Source: Parashewanella spongiae (GTDB taxonomy: Bacteria > Pseudomonadota > Gammaproteobacteria > Enterobacterales > Shewanellaceae). From it: DNA of 64,000 nucleotides. Location: the NCBI RefSeq assembly GCF_004358345.1, contig NZ_CP037952.1, positions 4,712,001-4,776,000 of the forward strand, written 5' to 3'. Both the position numbers and the translations under genes were made by a program. Shown here one piece after another: positions 8,671-18,179 of the stretch; the stretch's first letter is position 1, and the number at the start of each line of letters is the position of its first letter. The notes under the pieces are model-generated. The model did not search any database. It was not told the DNA's origin and worked only from the letters and a program-made list of their open reading frames with translations.

Positions 8671-9813
8671 TTAAAGAATATTTTGTTTACGGTAATTCTT
8701 GCCTTTCAAATGTGCAAGTTCTTCAGTGCTAAATTCATAATAATCAAACATGAGTTGCTTTTCTTGGGGTGATAATTGCTGCTGCTCTTCCATCAACAAT
8801 GTTTTCGCATAAACCGTCGCTTTCATCGCTAACGCAGAATCAGTGCACAATTTCCTGAACTCCAAGGTTTGATCAATTTCATGGAGCACTTTACAGAATT
8901 TTAAATTACCAAACTCAAAATGCTCTAAGATTTGCCAATTCAGTTTACTGCCGTGTTTGAGTACGTTTTCAAAAACTTGTTGAGACGGAAACTCTGTGGC
9001 TAAAACTGCATCATGAACCGCTTTATCGCGGCTATCACTAGCCTCTCGTAGCCATTTACCACGAATGCCTTCAAACACTTGTGCGCAATTACCCAGCACC
9101 ACAGTTGTTCCCATTAGATTGGTTAGTGTTGTGGTATAAATTAAACTGATGTCTCCTTCATGAAATTCACCGAGTGCTTTTGCCGCTATCGCCGCAACAT
9201 TCGCAAAACGCCAAAGCTTTCGTGTTGTCCATAAAATGGATGTATTTTTTTTAGGTAACCAATTGCGCAAACAGTAATATGGAATAATCAGCTTGAGTTG
9301 CTCTATACCTATATAGTTGAGCACCAGTTTTAAATCTGACACTTGAACTTCAGTTTCCTGAGCGCGGCTTTGGCGAAAAGCGGGACTATTAACAAGATTA
9401 ATTAAATCTCGGCTTAGCCAGCTAATTTTATCCAACACTTTTTTTAGACGGCTTAAGTCGAGCGTATTCGATTGCAAAAACTCTAATAATAACCATTGCT
9501 GCGAAGAAACAGTTGAATGAGAAAGTAATGGTTCAACAGTGTCAAATTGATGCTGCATTGAGTCTATAATCGTCGCCATAAGTTGGCTCGATACGGCTTC
9601 AAAAACTTGTTTCTGTTGTTGTTGCTTCAATAATCGCTCTTGCAGAGCTTGCTGCTCAATCTCAAGCTTATTGGCTACATCCAGTAACTCATCATCCAAA
9701 TCATCCTCTGCCCATAAAGACTGTTCGTTCCCAACAATCAGCAGATGGTAAAAACGATTTTCTATGTCAATGATCATGCCTGGCTTCATTCCACCAGCAA
9801 CTGAAAATACCAC
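8671..9813 (-). CDS. HDOD-domain signalling protein
   Basis: A 380-residue cytoplasmic protein. Residues about 85-270 match the HDOD fold, an HD-like domain lacking the metal-binding HD pair. Recognisable parts are LSRDLINLVNSPAFRQ and the block with LVLNYIGIEQLKLIIPYYC. The N-terminal 80 residues include a Gln/Leu-rich helix, probably coiled coil, and the C-terminus is helical. HDOD proteins usually serve in signalling or regulation without known catalysis, and the target here is unknown. The gene lies downstream of the S9 peptidase gene on the same strand but is separated from it by a terminator. Its stop codon is one base from the end of a MITE-C copy. Confidence 0.8.
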   Translation of the reverse strand: MVFSVAGGMKPGMIIDIENRFYHLLIVGNEQSLWAEDDLDDELLDVANKLEIEQQALQERLLKQQQQKQVFEAVSSQLMATIIDSMQHQFDTVEPLLSHSTVSSQQWLLLEFLQSNTLDLSRLKKVLDKISWLSRDLINLVNSPAFRQSRAQETEVQVSDLKLVLNYIGIEQLKLIIPYYCLRNWLPKKNTSILWTTRKLWRFANVAAIAAKALGEFHEGDISLIYTTTLTNLMGTTVVLGNCAQVFEGIRGKWLREASDSRDKAVHDAVLATEFPSQQVFENVLKHGSKLNWQILEHFEFGNLKFCKVLHEIDQTLEFRKLCTDSALAMKATVYAKTLLMEEQQQLSPQEKQLMFDYYEFSTEELAHLKGKNYRKQNIL

Positions 9814-9875
9814 TCGTTATCCTATCTATGACTTTCATTCTTTAGAAATTCTAGTCGCTAGCGTGACAGAAGTAA

Positions 9876-9901
9876 AAAAGCTTCCATTTGGAAGCTTTTT
9901 A
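9876..9901 (-). terminator. Rho-independent terminator after the S9 peptidase gene
   Basis: A short stem with arms AGCTTCC and GGAAGCT around a small loop, with A-run and T-run flanks that make it work in either direction. It lies between the S9 peptidase stop (9932) and the HDOD start (9813), both on the minus strand. Confidence 0.8.
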
Positions 9902-9931
9902 TCGGTTATATTTTGGGCGAACTCCTGCGCA

Positions 9932-12406
9932 TTACTTAAGCTCTTGCTCAAATAATTTATAAATACGACGATATTCGTCCAACCAACTGGATGGTTGCTT
10001 AAAACCATGAGGTTCAACAGGGTAAATTGCCGTTTCAAACATTGGCTTTTCTAACTCAATCAAACGTTGTACCAAACGAACACTGTCCTGAAAGAACACA
10101 TTATCATCGAGCACACCACTCATGATTAGTAATGGTTTTTCTAATCCTTCAGCGTGGTAGATTGGTGAGCTTCGCTCATAAGCAATGGCATCGTCTTCTG
10201 GCGTATTCAAAATGTTTGAAGTATAAGGTGCATTGTAATGCGCCCAATCCGTTACAGGACGAAGTGCCGCGCCAGCTTGAAATAATTCAGGCTCGTTAAA
10301 TAGCGCCATAAAGGTTAAAAAACCACCGTAAGAGCCACCATAAGTCCCGACTTTATTAGCATCAACATGAGCATTGCCTGCCATCCAATTTACGCCATCA
10401 ATAAGATCTTCAACTTCAGGATGTCCCATGTTCCGATAAATTGCCGTTCGCCAGTCACGTCCGTACCCTTTAGAGCCTCGATAATCCATATCCATGACCA
10501 CATAGCCCTGCTGAGCCAGTAAATTATGGAACATGTATTCACGGAAGTACCCCGAGAAACCATAATGAGCGTTTTGTAGATAACCTGCACCGTGGTTAAA
10601 AATTACCGCCGGATATTTATCCGCATTTTGTTTACTGAAACCTTGTGGCACATAAACTCGTGCATAAACTTCACCGGCATTATGGCTAGATTTCACTTTT
10701 ACCACTTCAGGCGCTTGCCATTGGTAGTTGAGAAAAATCTCGCTTGTATAGTGGGTAAGTTGGGTTAAATCGCCGCCTATTTTTTGGTTGTACAGCTCGT
10801 TTGGCTTAGTACGAGTTGATGCAGTAAGCAACAACGACTGCCCATTTGGACTTAACCGATAATCGAGCGTACCTTCCCAGTCAGTAAGTTGCTCATCTTT
10901 ACCTGTGTTAATGTTTACACGGTAAACATTGTATTTTCCCGGGTGACTTTTATTCGCTTTGTAATAAAGATACTGACTATCTGGCCCTACAGTGACACTA
11001 CTGACTACGTACTTACCTTGGGTTAACGGCTTGGTATCTCCACCGAGTGTTCTCAAATAAAGGTGTGAGTAACCGCTCTTTTCAGATAAGAAGTAATATT
11101 GTTCAGTGTCACCAATCCAGCTGTACTGGTTATGGGTGTAATTGACCCAAGCATCATCGTGTAAACGATCTTCGGTTACTAATTTACCGCTGTTCACATC
11201 GACATTGGCAATCCAGCGATCTTTATTGTCCACAGCTTCTATCATAACGAGCAATTTATTGTCTGAGCCATGCCATTGCACCGCGCTTTGAGACCAACCC
11301 CAATCTTGCATAAGTTGCAATTTACGTGGTGATTTTTTGCTTTCATAGCGCTCGCCAATGCGCTTGGCGTTTTCAGCTTTCACCGCAGCAAGCACATCTT
11401 CGTCGAAGCCATTTAATCCTTCGATGGTGATTGGATATTTTTTATGTAACTTAAGATCCAGCAGCACAAAATCTTGCCCAGGATACTTATCTTCGGCCAC
11501 ACGAGCTCTTGCTGGAACCGCATCTACATAGCCATCTTGGCCAATGTAATTAGGCATAATGTCGTGTTTATCACGCCAGCTGTACTTATTGCTTTCAAGT
11601 GCAACAAATAAATAGCGACCATCTGGCGATAAACTTTGTTCAACAACTTGATTATCTTTCCCTAAATACCATGCTTTAGCCGCACGAGAAGGGTCAACTT
11701 GCTGCAACTTTTGCTGATAGGCTTCTCGTTGTTCGGCATTTTTCTGTTTGTTCGCCACATAATTAATCAATTTATGTTGCTCTTTAGCAAGATAAGCTTC
11801 AGGTTTTGTCACGCCTTTTGGCTTATTGCCCATTTTTATATCGGCAAGCTGTTCAATCAAGCCGGTCAAACCATGAATGCGAAATACGCCCAAGCCTTGA
11901 TAATAAGCTAAATCACCGTTGGTAAGATAACGTACGCCGCTGATTCTTTTATTTTGACGAGTGATTTGAATCACTTCGCCACTGTTTAAGTCTTTTACGA
12001 AAACGTTGCCCTGATAAACATACGCTTTTTTCGTGCGCTCTTGGTTAAAAACACCTTGGTTTTGATCCGCCAGATGTAGCTCAGACAATTCAAGTTGTTT
12101 CGCTTTACCATTTAAGCTTTGTTCATAATATTGCTTAATCGGAGAACCATATTTTTCTCTGACAAAATAAATGGACTCACTGTCATCTCCCCAATAAGCT
12201 TGTTTGGCCAGTACGCCCATCCAGTCAGGATTAGCCATAATTTGTTTCAAAGTAAGTGGCTGTCCAACTTGAGGCGGCGAAACCAATGGTTTAACTTGAG
12301 TTTGTTGCTCTACCACAGGCTTTGAAGATGGTGCTGTAGAAGCACAGGCAGATAAAATCGCAAGGCTTAAGGTGCCTAACGCAAGATTTCGACTCAGCAA
12401 TTTCAT
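9932..12406 (-). CDS. S9 family prolyl oligopeptidase / dipeptidyl peptidase, lipoprotein
   Basis: An 824-residue serine peptidase of the DPP IV-like S9 family. A signal peptide with lipobox LSAC (Cys about residue 21) predicts a lipid anchor in the envelope. The middle is a DPP IV-type beta-propeller with many YLR/VN-type blade motifs. The C-terminal alpha/beta-hydrolase has the nucleophile in GGSYGG (Ser about 692), an Asp in LDDNV (about 767) and a His in EPHGF (about 800), so the triad is complete. It should cleave short peptides, probably after Pro or Ala, outside the cytoplasm. It starts 14 bases after the pabA stop, suggesting co-transcription, and is followed by a terminator. Length is normal for the family. 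Confidence 0.93.
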   Translation of the reverse strand: MKLLSRNLALGTLSLAILSACASTAPSSKPVVEQQTQVKPLVSPPQVGQPLTLKQIMANPDWMGVLAKQAYWGDDSESIYFVREKYGSPIKQYYEQSLNGKAKQLELSELHLADQNQGVFNQERTKKAYVYQGNVFVKDLNSGEVIQITRQNKRISGVRYLTNGDLAYYQGLGVFRIHGLTGLIEQLADIKMGNKPKGVTKPEAYLAKEQHKLINYVANKQKNAEQREAYQQKLQQVDPSRAAKAWYLGKDNQVVEQSLSPDGRYLFVALESNKYSWRDKHDIMPNYIGQDGYVDAVPARARVAEDKYPGQDFVLLDLKLHKKYPITIEGLNGFDEDVLAAVKAENAKRIGERYESKKSPRKLQLMQDWGWSQSAVQWHGSDNKLLVMIEAVDNKDRWIANVDVNSGKLVTEDRLHDDAWVNYTHNQYSWIGDTEQYYFLSEKSGYSHLYLRTLGGDTKPLTQGKYVVSSVTVGPDSQYLYYKANKSHPGKYNVYRVNINTGKDEQLTDWEGTLDYRLSPNGQSLLLTASTRTKPNELYNQKIGGDLTQLTHYTSEIFLNYQWQAPEVVKVKSSHNAGEVYARVYVPQGFSKQNADKYPAVIFNHGAGYLQNAHYGFSGYFREYMFHNLLAQQGYVVMDMDYRGSKGYGRDWRTAIYRNMGHPEVEDLIDGVNWMAGNAHVDANKVGTYGGSYGGFLTFMALFNEPELFQAGAALRPVTDWAHYNAPYTSNILNTPEDDAIAYERSSPIYHAEGLEKPLLIMSGVLDDNVFFQDSVRLVQRLIELEKPMFETAIYPVEPHGFKQPSSWLDEYRRIYKLFEQELK

Positions 12407-12420
12407 GCTTTTTCCTTTTG

Positions 12421-12993
12421 TTATTTTATTGCTAAAAAATTATTCAGCAGTTCCAAACCTTGCTCGGTTAAAATAGACTCTGGGTGGAACTGAACGCCAT
12501 AAAGCGGCATCGTTTTGTGGCTCATGGCCATAATTTCTCGGCCACACTCTGCATCATCAAACCAGGCATCAATATTAAAATCAGACGGTATACTATCCAC
12601 CAGCAGCGAGTGATAGCGCGTCACTGTAAGCGGGTTAGCTAACTGCGTAAATAAACCTTCACCACAATGCTCAATTACGCTGGTTTTTCCATGCATAACT
12701 CGTTTAGCTCTGATCACTTTAGCGCCATGTACTTGTGCTATCGCCTGATGCCCTAAGCAAACGCCCAACAGAGGTATTTTCCCCGCAAAATGTTCAATGA
12801 CTTCTATTGATACGCCTGCCTCATTTGGAGTACATGGGCCTGGAGATATCACTATATAGCTCGGATTCAATTGCTCAATTTCAGCAATTGAAACGTCATC
12901 ATTTCGCTTAACTAGAACTTTTTGATCCAATTGCTGGAAATACTGAACCAAGTTAAAGGTAAACGAGTCATAATTGTCGATCATTAGTAGCAT
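12421..12993 (-). CDS. pabA: Glutamine amidotransferase of aminodeoxychorismate/anthranilate synthase (PabA/TrpG)
   Basis: A 190-residue class I glutamine amidotransferase. It supplies ammonia from glutamine to a PabB- or TrpE-type partner for folate or tryptophan synthesis. The start is placed at ATG 12993, giving the family N-terminus [14 protein letters not shown]; a frame opening 26 codons earlier adds residues with no family match. The catalytic Cys is in GVCLGH (residue 79), and the His/Glu pair is in HPES (about 170 and 172). No trp genes are nearby, and stand-alone copies in Shewanella are usually called pabA, so I prefer PabA. The protein may serve both pathways. It is first in an operon with the S9 peptidase. 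Confidence 0.9.
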   Translation of the reverse strand: MLLMIDNYDSFTFNLVQYFQQLDQKVLVKRNDDVSIAEIEQLNPSYIVISPGPCTPNEAGVSIEVIEHFAGKIPLLGVCLGHQAIAQVHGAKVIRAKRVMHGKTSVIEHCGEGLFTQLANPLTVTRYHSLLVDSIPSDFNIDAWFDDAECGREIMAMSHKTMPLYGVQFHPESILTEQGLELLNNFLAIK

Positions 12994-13181
12994 AACCCTG
13001 CTACCTCTCTCAATAAAAACATCAATACTTTCCGAATGAACGACATAAAATCCGTGGCAAAATAATAGCATTAACCCAGAACGAACTTAAGTTTTAATCT
13101 TTAGCCTTATGGCCTAATAAAGTCATTTAGTGTTACAGTCTATAAACAAGGGTAACTAGCTATATTTATTCAGGAAACCCC

Positions 13182-13583
13182 ATGATCAATAAAATATTTT
13201 GGATTTTTCTTTTATTACCATTTCAACTTTTTGCTAATGATGAGCCCCTCTCCCTTGATAGGGTTGTACCCAGTAACTTTACGCTGGCCTTTCCAAACGA
13301 AGACAATATTCGTCCCAGCATCAGTACGTTTAAAGTCAATAACTTTGCCTTAATGAGCAATGAAACGGGCGAGCGATGGGCCATTGTCACGCTGACAAAC
13401 CAAGCCAGTGGCAGAAGAACGATCAGCCAAAAACATTTGATGGCATTAGTTGCTGACGGGGAGCACATCACTCCTTTTGAAATAAGTCAGTCGTTTAAAG
13501 CGGGGGAAACCTTATCGCTTACTCTTTATTTTGGTGTTAGTAAGTTTCCCATATTAACGGTTTTTACCAGAACAAAAACATAA
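13182..13583 (+). CDS. Small secreted hypothetical protein, 133 aa
   Basis: I do not recognise a named family. The product has a clear signal peptide (MINKIFWIFLLLPFQLFA, cleavage after about residue 18) and a mature part of about 115 residues with a beta-rich pattern and no cysteines, so it is likely periplasmic. It is divergent from pabA, with a gap of about 190 bp holding both promoters. A run AGGAAACCCC just before the ATG gives a ribosome site. The segment NNFALMSNETGERWAIVTLTNQ suggests a conserved beta-sandwich style. No partner gene is evident. Confidence 0.7.
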   Translation: MINKIFWIFLLLPFQLFANDEPLSLDRVVPSNFTLAFPNEDNIRPSISTFKVNNFALMSNETGERWAIVTLTNQASGRRTISQKHLMALVADGEHITPFEISQSFKAGETLSLTLYFGVSKFPILTVFTRTKT

Positions 13584-13651
13584 GGAGTTGCCTACATAAA
13601 ATATCAACCAATCAATTTTAACAGAAGCATGATTTATTAATGATACTTGAA

Positions 13652-13780
13652 CCTAAAAACATCAGTTGAACGCTGAGTATATGAGTAACTGTCTGAGCAA
13701 TAAGATGATTTTATTATCATGATTTTCACCCAATGAGTGAAGTGATCTACGCTCACAAGCTTTCATAACGTAGAAGAATA
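13652..13780. repeat. Family B MITE fragment, reversed
   Basis: It starts with the terminal repeat CCTAAAAACATCAGTTGAAC and carries the reversed right half of family B (compare 43870-43992), including the part reading gtgaa near the hotspot of the GAGTGAAGTG segment. It fades near 13780. The remaining bases of the 13584-14150 gap show no coding signal. Confidence 0.7.
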
Positions 13781-13816
13781 AGTGTTGAAATGCTCAGGTA
13801 GTGCGACTTCTCTTAA

Positions 13817-13928
13817 CATAGCAATGTAATAACGACAGTTTTGTATGTCGGTAATAACTTATGTCTTCATCAATTTCACTTGTACTTTGAACACATACAT
13901 AGCTCTGAGCTGGGAATTTAATTAGTAT
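13817..13928. repeat. Family A MITE fragment, reversed
   Basis: About 112 bp matching, in reverse, the left third of the full family-A elements at 20401 and 41194. It contains the hairpin module and ends in a terminal repeat with an internal deletion of about ten bases (TTTAATTAGTAT in place of the full TIR). Confidence 0.75.
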
Positions 13929-14175
13929 AACTCTCACTAAAATCATGCATTATCAGACAACATGAGTATATTTTGCCTTATTCTTAGTCTTGCGGATTAT
14001 TTACCCCTTAACCCCTTATTACAGCCGTTTATAAATCTTAAATATATTTCATTTGTACTCATTTAAAATGATATTTACCATTCTAATCTCAACTGCTAGT
14101 TGCGGCTTAAATTCAAGAGGGAATTTGCTTTGATAAATCCTGGGTGAAATAAGGATGATTAGCAAGGAGGATAAT

Positions 14176-14226
14176 ATGTTTAATCAGCCAATACCTATAT
14201 ATAAACTCAAAAACACCTGCACTTAA
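14176..14226 (+). CDS. Possible 16-codon leader ORF
   Basis: A very short reading frame, ATG 14176 to TAA 14226, product MFNQPIPIYKLKNTCT. It has the best ribosome site in the neighbourhood (AAGGAGG, 6 bases before the ATG) and ends 14 bases before the start codon of the giant repeat protein, whose own site (AGAAGG) is weaker. It could be a translated leader that couples to the next gene. This rests on spacing and ribosome site only. Confidence 0.35.
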   Translation: MFNQPIPIYKLKNTCT

Positions 14227-14240
14227 AGAAGGTAGTAAAC

Positions 14241-17200
14241 ATGGCACTCAACTCCACTTCAAATGCAGTTTCCGGTGCCATGTATGATACATCCTCAAGC
14301 TCAAATTATGCTGAGAAGTCAAGCCGTAAAAGATCGAGGACTGAAGAAAGCAAACCCGGTTCTAAAAAATCGCGCATCACAACTGCGGCGAGTAAATGTT
14401 ATTTAGTTTCGCAGGATAACAAACTGCCTAAAGAACTTCAGGACACAATGGATAGCAAAGGCATTAAAGTTGCTCCTGCATTCATAACGTTATTATCAAA
14501 GGTCGAGATTGAATCTGAAGCGCAACGAGCTCAATACAGCAATAAACTAACACTTTTTTTTATAAACATCGCCGATAAAAAGATAAAAGATACCAGCTTT
14601 TTTACTAGCATGGTTCGTCGAAAGTATAAAATAGAAATGTTCTTTAACTTCAGCGATAAACACATCATTCTGATAGCACAAACCCAACCGATGAAATCCC
14701 TGTCGGCAATGTTTCATAAACGCGGTTTGCCTGAAAAAAAGGAGATAGAGCGCTTCAATCTGCTGTTAACACTGCCGGAGCTGCAGGAGGGCGGTACATT
14801 AAACCTGCCACTGTTCAAATCCCTGTCGTCAATATTTCTTGGTTGTGGATTGCCTAACAGATCGGATATTAAGAGCTTTAAAACGTTACTAAAGCGACCA
14901 CAGCTGCAGGAGAACGGCAGATTAAGCCTGCCGCGACTCAAATCTTTATCGTCGATACTTAGTGGCTGCGGTTTGCCAAACGAAACAAAGATAACGCATT
15001 TTATTGAGTTGCTAAAACTGCCGCAGCTGCAGGAAGGCGGCAAATTAAACCTGCCGTTGCTCAAATCCCTATCGTCGATAATTAGTGGCTTTGGTTTGCC
15101 TGACGAAGTGGATATAGCGCGCTTTATTGAGTTTCTGGAACTACCACAGCTGCAGGAAGGCGGCACATTAAGTCTACCGCGCCTCAAATCCATGTCATCG
15201 ATATTTAGTAGCCGCGGTTTGCCCGACAAAGCATCGATGACGCGCTTTATCGAGCTGCTAAAACTGCTGCAGCAAGAAGTCGGTACTTTGAGACTGCCGT
15301 TGCTCAAATCCCTGTCGTCGATATTTAGTGGTCGTGGCTTACCTAAAGAAGCGACTATAACCCGTTTTATTAATCTGCTGAAACTGCCACAGCTGCAAGA
15401 ATACGGCAAATTAAGTCTGCCGCTGTTCAAATCCCTGTCGTCGATATTTAATGGCCGTGGTCTGCCTAACGAAGCTACAATGGCGCGCTTTATTAAGGTT
15501 TTGGAACTGCCGCAGCTACAAGAGGGCGGCAGATTAAGTCTGCCGCTGTTCAAATCCCTGTCGTCGATATTTAATGGCCGTGGTTTACCTGATGAAGCGG
15601 AGATGACGCGCTTTATTGAGCTGCTTGAACTGCCGCAGCTGCAAGAGGGCGACACATTGAACCTGCCGTTGTTCAAATCTCTGTCGTCGATATTTTGTGG
15701 TTGTGGTCTGCCTAACGAAGCAGCGATGAGGCGCTTTATTGAGCTGCTGAAACTGCCGCAGCTGCAGGTGGGAGGCAGACTAAGTCTGCCGCTATTCAAA
15801 ACCCTGTTATCGATATTTTGTAACCACGGTCTGCCTGGCGAAGCAACGATGACGCACTTTATTAAGTTGCTGAAACTGCCACAGTTGCATGAGGGTGGCA
15901 GATTAAATCTGCCCTTGTATAAGCAGTTATTAATTAAAATGATGAGGCAGCCTGATAATGCCGACGGTTGGTTTAACTTGCTTGAATACTCGGCGCTGCA
16001 GCAAAATGGCCGAGTCCACCTTCTTAAATTAGCCTGTGTCTTTGCGGTTTTCCCTCTGCCGCCAAAACAGGATGAAATAACTCACCTACTTTCTTTATTA
16101 AGCATTGATGGTAAACCCGACGATAAACTACTGCAACTCTGCATTCACGAGTGGAAACAATCATCTCTTAAAGCGGTGAAAAAGGCTTTTTCCTGCTCAC
16201 CTATCGTAGATCTGTTCACTCATGATAAGGATGAACTAACATCGCTAAAAGCGGTGGCGTTAACCATTAAAGGCGAGCCTGAGCTGCTGAAAAACTTGCG
16301 TAACTACTGCTCCTTGAGTTCGTTCGAAACAACGGGATTAGGGCACCAATACGTAATAAAAAGCCATTTGAACGCACTCGGTGAAATCAGCTTCGCCAAC
16401 GGTCAGCTGGGATTAAAATTATTCTTTGCAAATGCGCCTTGTCCAAAGAGTGGCCAGCTTCTGAGCACTGAGGAAGTGAAGGAATCCTCATACTGGGAAC
16501 GATTGCTCAGTAAGCCAATCAGTAAAAGCACCCTGTCCTGTGCGCTCGAATTAAAAGGGCAGAGCCATGAAAGTATAAGCCATTACTTTCATTTTTGCAG
16601 GGTAACCCGCTCATGTCCCACATCTGCACAATGGGTTAATACCTTGTATCCGGTGGTGATTAAGGGCGTTGAGGATGAAGATGTGAATACGATTCAGGCA
16701 TATTTAATTGCAGCCAGCTTGATTTCATTCGTGTCTGAAACTGAGATATTGCTTAGCGATCTCAGTTGTTGGCGGGTGTTATGCCAAGTGTTCAGTACTG
16801 CCAATGACCTATATCAATTATCGATGACATTATCAGCTAAAGAATTTTGTACACTTTGCCTAGCGGGAAAAGATTACGGTCAGTATCTGAAAGAAGCCGT
16901 AAAACCCAAAATAAAAACCATGAATACACTTAATTTTGGGCTGGTCATTAGGGGGATAATCTTGCCTATAAAGCACCCTACAACTTTAAATGCCGTAGCG
17001 TTTCATGTATCCACCGACGGTATGAATACAAAAAAAGGAGTCACATTACGCATTGAAGAGCAATCACAACAAACAGATTGCCCCGTGGTGCTTTTTTGTT
17101 ATTGGTTCAGCTTATCCTTTGCCTGCGCCCCTACTCCTTATCATATAACTCAAACTCAAATGACGCTGCTCAATATTGATGAGGAAGTGGTTAAGCTACC

Positions 17201-18122
17201 TTTTCCTCAGTTAAGCCAAAGTAGTTCAAAGAGTATCACTATCCGCAACTGGTCTGCCGATGAGCTTTCTCTGTTTATTGATACATTAAACAGTGTCTTT
17301 CCGGTTAAGTTTACTGACATCAATGGACAAAGCGTTGTCAGTACATACGTTACACGACGACGAGAACGGTTGTCACAAAAGCAAGTGACAACAGCCACAG
17401 GCAACACGGAGGCACAGCAGGGTAGCTGGCTTGATTTGGCCATCATTGAAAAGTGTGTTCAAAAAGGCTTGTACCTGAACCAGAAAACCCGCCACAATCT
17501 CGTGTATCATGCCGATTCTCTGAGCACTCCTACAGTAAAAGCGCTCGTTGAGAAATACTCCCTCGCCGACATTCCTTTCGCATTAAGAGAGAAGTTAAGT
17601 TCATCTGTGCAGTACCAAAACATACCGCTCGTTTCATGGCTTCAGGATAGTGCAGCAACGAATGACATTGCGCAAGAGCCTGAGCTTATGGAAACGAGTG
17701 TTTGCCAAGATGGTGAAAAGGAGGCTTTGTTTCCTTTAATAAAAGACGATGTCTTTTGGGGTACGGCCACGTTATGCAAAGATAATCAGCCAGTACAATT
17801 AAGCGAGCTTGATGACGAATGGACCAGCAGTTTATTCTTAGATTTACCGACTGAAGCAGGCTCTAACCCAATTTTAGATAAGCCTCAACTGGGTACAGAA
17901 GACGTTGAGGTGCTGTTAGCTCGTATTGAGGAGTTCACCCTCTCAGAGTTAACAGTTATTCTGAGCAGAATAAGCAGTGATGTCGATAGTAGGTTAGTCA
18001 AACGACTTGATAAAGCATATGAAAGCCAGCAAAAAGACATGTTACTTAAAAATGCCGCGAACCATGAAGACGCACTCTCTATTACGGATTTTTCTGATTA
18101 CACAACATTTCCACCGCCATAA
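14241..18122 (+). CDS. Giant protein with ten 41-residue repeats and an NLS-like basic patch
   Basis: A 1293-residue protein that I cannot assign to a named family. The N-terminus (1-50) is Ser-rich and carries two basic clusters, RKRSR (29-33) and KKSR (42-45), spaced like a bipartite nuclear localisation signal. Residues 152-560 are ten tandem repeats of 41 residues (one of 40), with consensus K-S-L-S-S-I-F-x-G-x-G-L-P then E-A-x-M-x-R-F-I then L-L-x-L-P-Q-L-Q-E-G-G. Each looks like two helices, so an alpha-solenoid is likely. A degenerate eleventh unit follows. The last 700 residues are non-repetitive, and the final 200 are acidic, ending in a Ser/Asp/Phe-rich tail. There is no signal peptide or membrane helix. 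The context is mobile-element debris. By inference, it could be a host-directed effector or a binding scaffold. Confidence 0.75.
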   Translation: MALNSTSNAVSGAMYDTSSSSNYAEKSSRKRSRTEESKPGSKKSRITTAASKCYLVSQDNKLPKELQDTMDSKGIKVAPAFITLLSKVEIESEAQRAQYSNKLTLFFINIADKKIKDTSFFTSMVRRKYKIEMFFNFSDKHIILIAQTQPMKSLSAMFHKRGLPEKKEIERFNLLLTLPELQEGGTLNLPLFKSLSSIFLGCGLPNRSDIKSFKTLLKRPQLQENGRLSLPRLKSLSSILSGCGLPNETKITHFIELLKLPQLQEGGKLNLPLLKSLSSIISGFGLPDEVDIARFIEFLELPQLQEGGTLSLPRLKSMSSIFSSRGLPDKASMTRFIELLKLLQQEVGTLRLPLLKSLSSIFSGRGLPKEATITRFINLLKLPQLQEYGKLSLPLFKSLSSIFNGRGLPNEATMARFIKVLELPQLQEGGRLSLPLFKSLSSIFNGRGLPDEAEMTRFIELLELPQLQEGDTLNLPLFKSLSSIFCGCGLPNEAAMRRFIELLKLPQLQVGGRLSLPLFKTLLSIFCNHGLPGEATMTHFIKLLKLPQLHEGGRLNLPLYKQLLIKMMRQPDNADGWFNLLEYSALQQNGRVHLLKLACVFAVFPLPPKQDEITHLLSLLSIDGKPDDKLLQLCIHEWKQSSLKAVKKAFSCSPIVDLFTHDKDELTSLKAVALTIKGEPELLKNLRNYCSLSSFETTGLGHQYVIKSHLNALGEISFANGQLGLKLFFANAPCPKSGQLLSTEEVKESSYWERLLSKPISKSTLSCALELKGQSHESISHYFHFCRVTRSCPTSAQWVNTLYPVVIKGVEDEDVNTIQAYLIAASLISFVSETEILLSDLSCWRVLCQVFSTANDLYQLSMTLSAKEFCTLCLAGKDYGQYLKEAVKPKIKTMNTLNFGLVIRGIILPIKHPTTLNAVAFHVSTDGMNTKKGVTLRIEEQSQQTDCPVVLFCYWFSLSFACAPTPYHITQTQMTLLNIDEEVVKLPFPQLSQSSSKSITIRNWSADELSLFIDTLNSVFPVKFTDINGQSVVSTYVTRRRERLSQKQVTTATGNTEAQQGSWLDLAIIEKCVQKGLYLNQKTRHNLVYHADSLSTPTVKALVEKYSLADIPFALREKLSSSVQYQNIPLVSWLQDSAATNDIAQEPELMETSVCQDGEKEALFPLIKDDVFWGTATLCKDNQPVQLSELDDEWTSSLFLDLPTEAGSNPILDKPQLGTEDVEVLLARIEEFTLSELTVILSRISSDVDSRLVKRLDKAYESQQKDMLLKNAANHEDALSITDFSDYTTFPPP
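14694..15920 (+). repeat. Ten tandem 123-bp coding repeats
   Basis: These are the DNA counterpart of the 41-residue repeats: nine units of 123 bp and one of 120 bp (the fifth). Units share long identical stretches, for example TCAAATCCCTGTCGTCGATA, which points to recent amplification or gene conversion. The first, second and last units have diverged most, as expected if the array grows in the middle. Confidence 0.9.
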
Positions 18123-18179
18123 CATCAAGCGATCGATACTGCTATCATAGCCTTTGTTAAAATGCCTTTAAATAAACTA

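Noticed and set aside
14714-15799. 361-codon open frame on the minus strand
   Set aside because: It is the mirror of the 123-bp tandem repeats. Because the unit length is a multiple of three, a stop-free antisense frame is repeated too. It has no ribosome site and is Ser/Arg/Cys-rich low complexity.
14694-15920. Tandem repeats as a CRISPR array
   Set aside because: Units are 123 bp, directly adjacent without unique spacers, in frame and translated. No cas genes are in the window.
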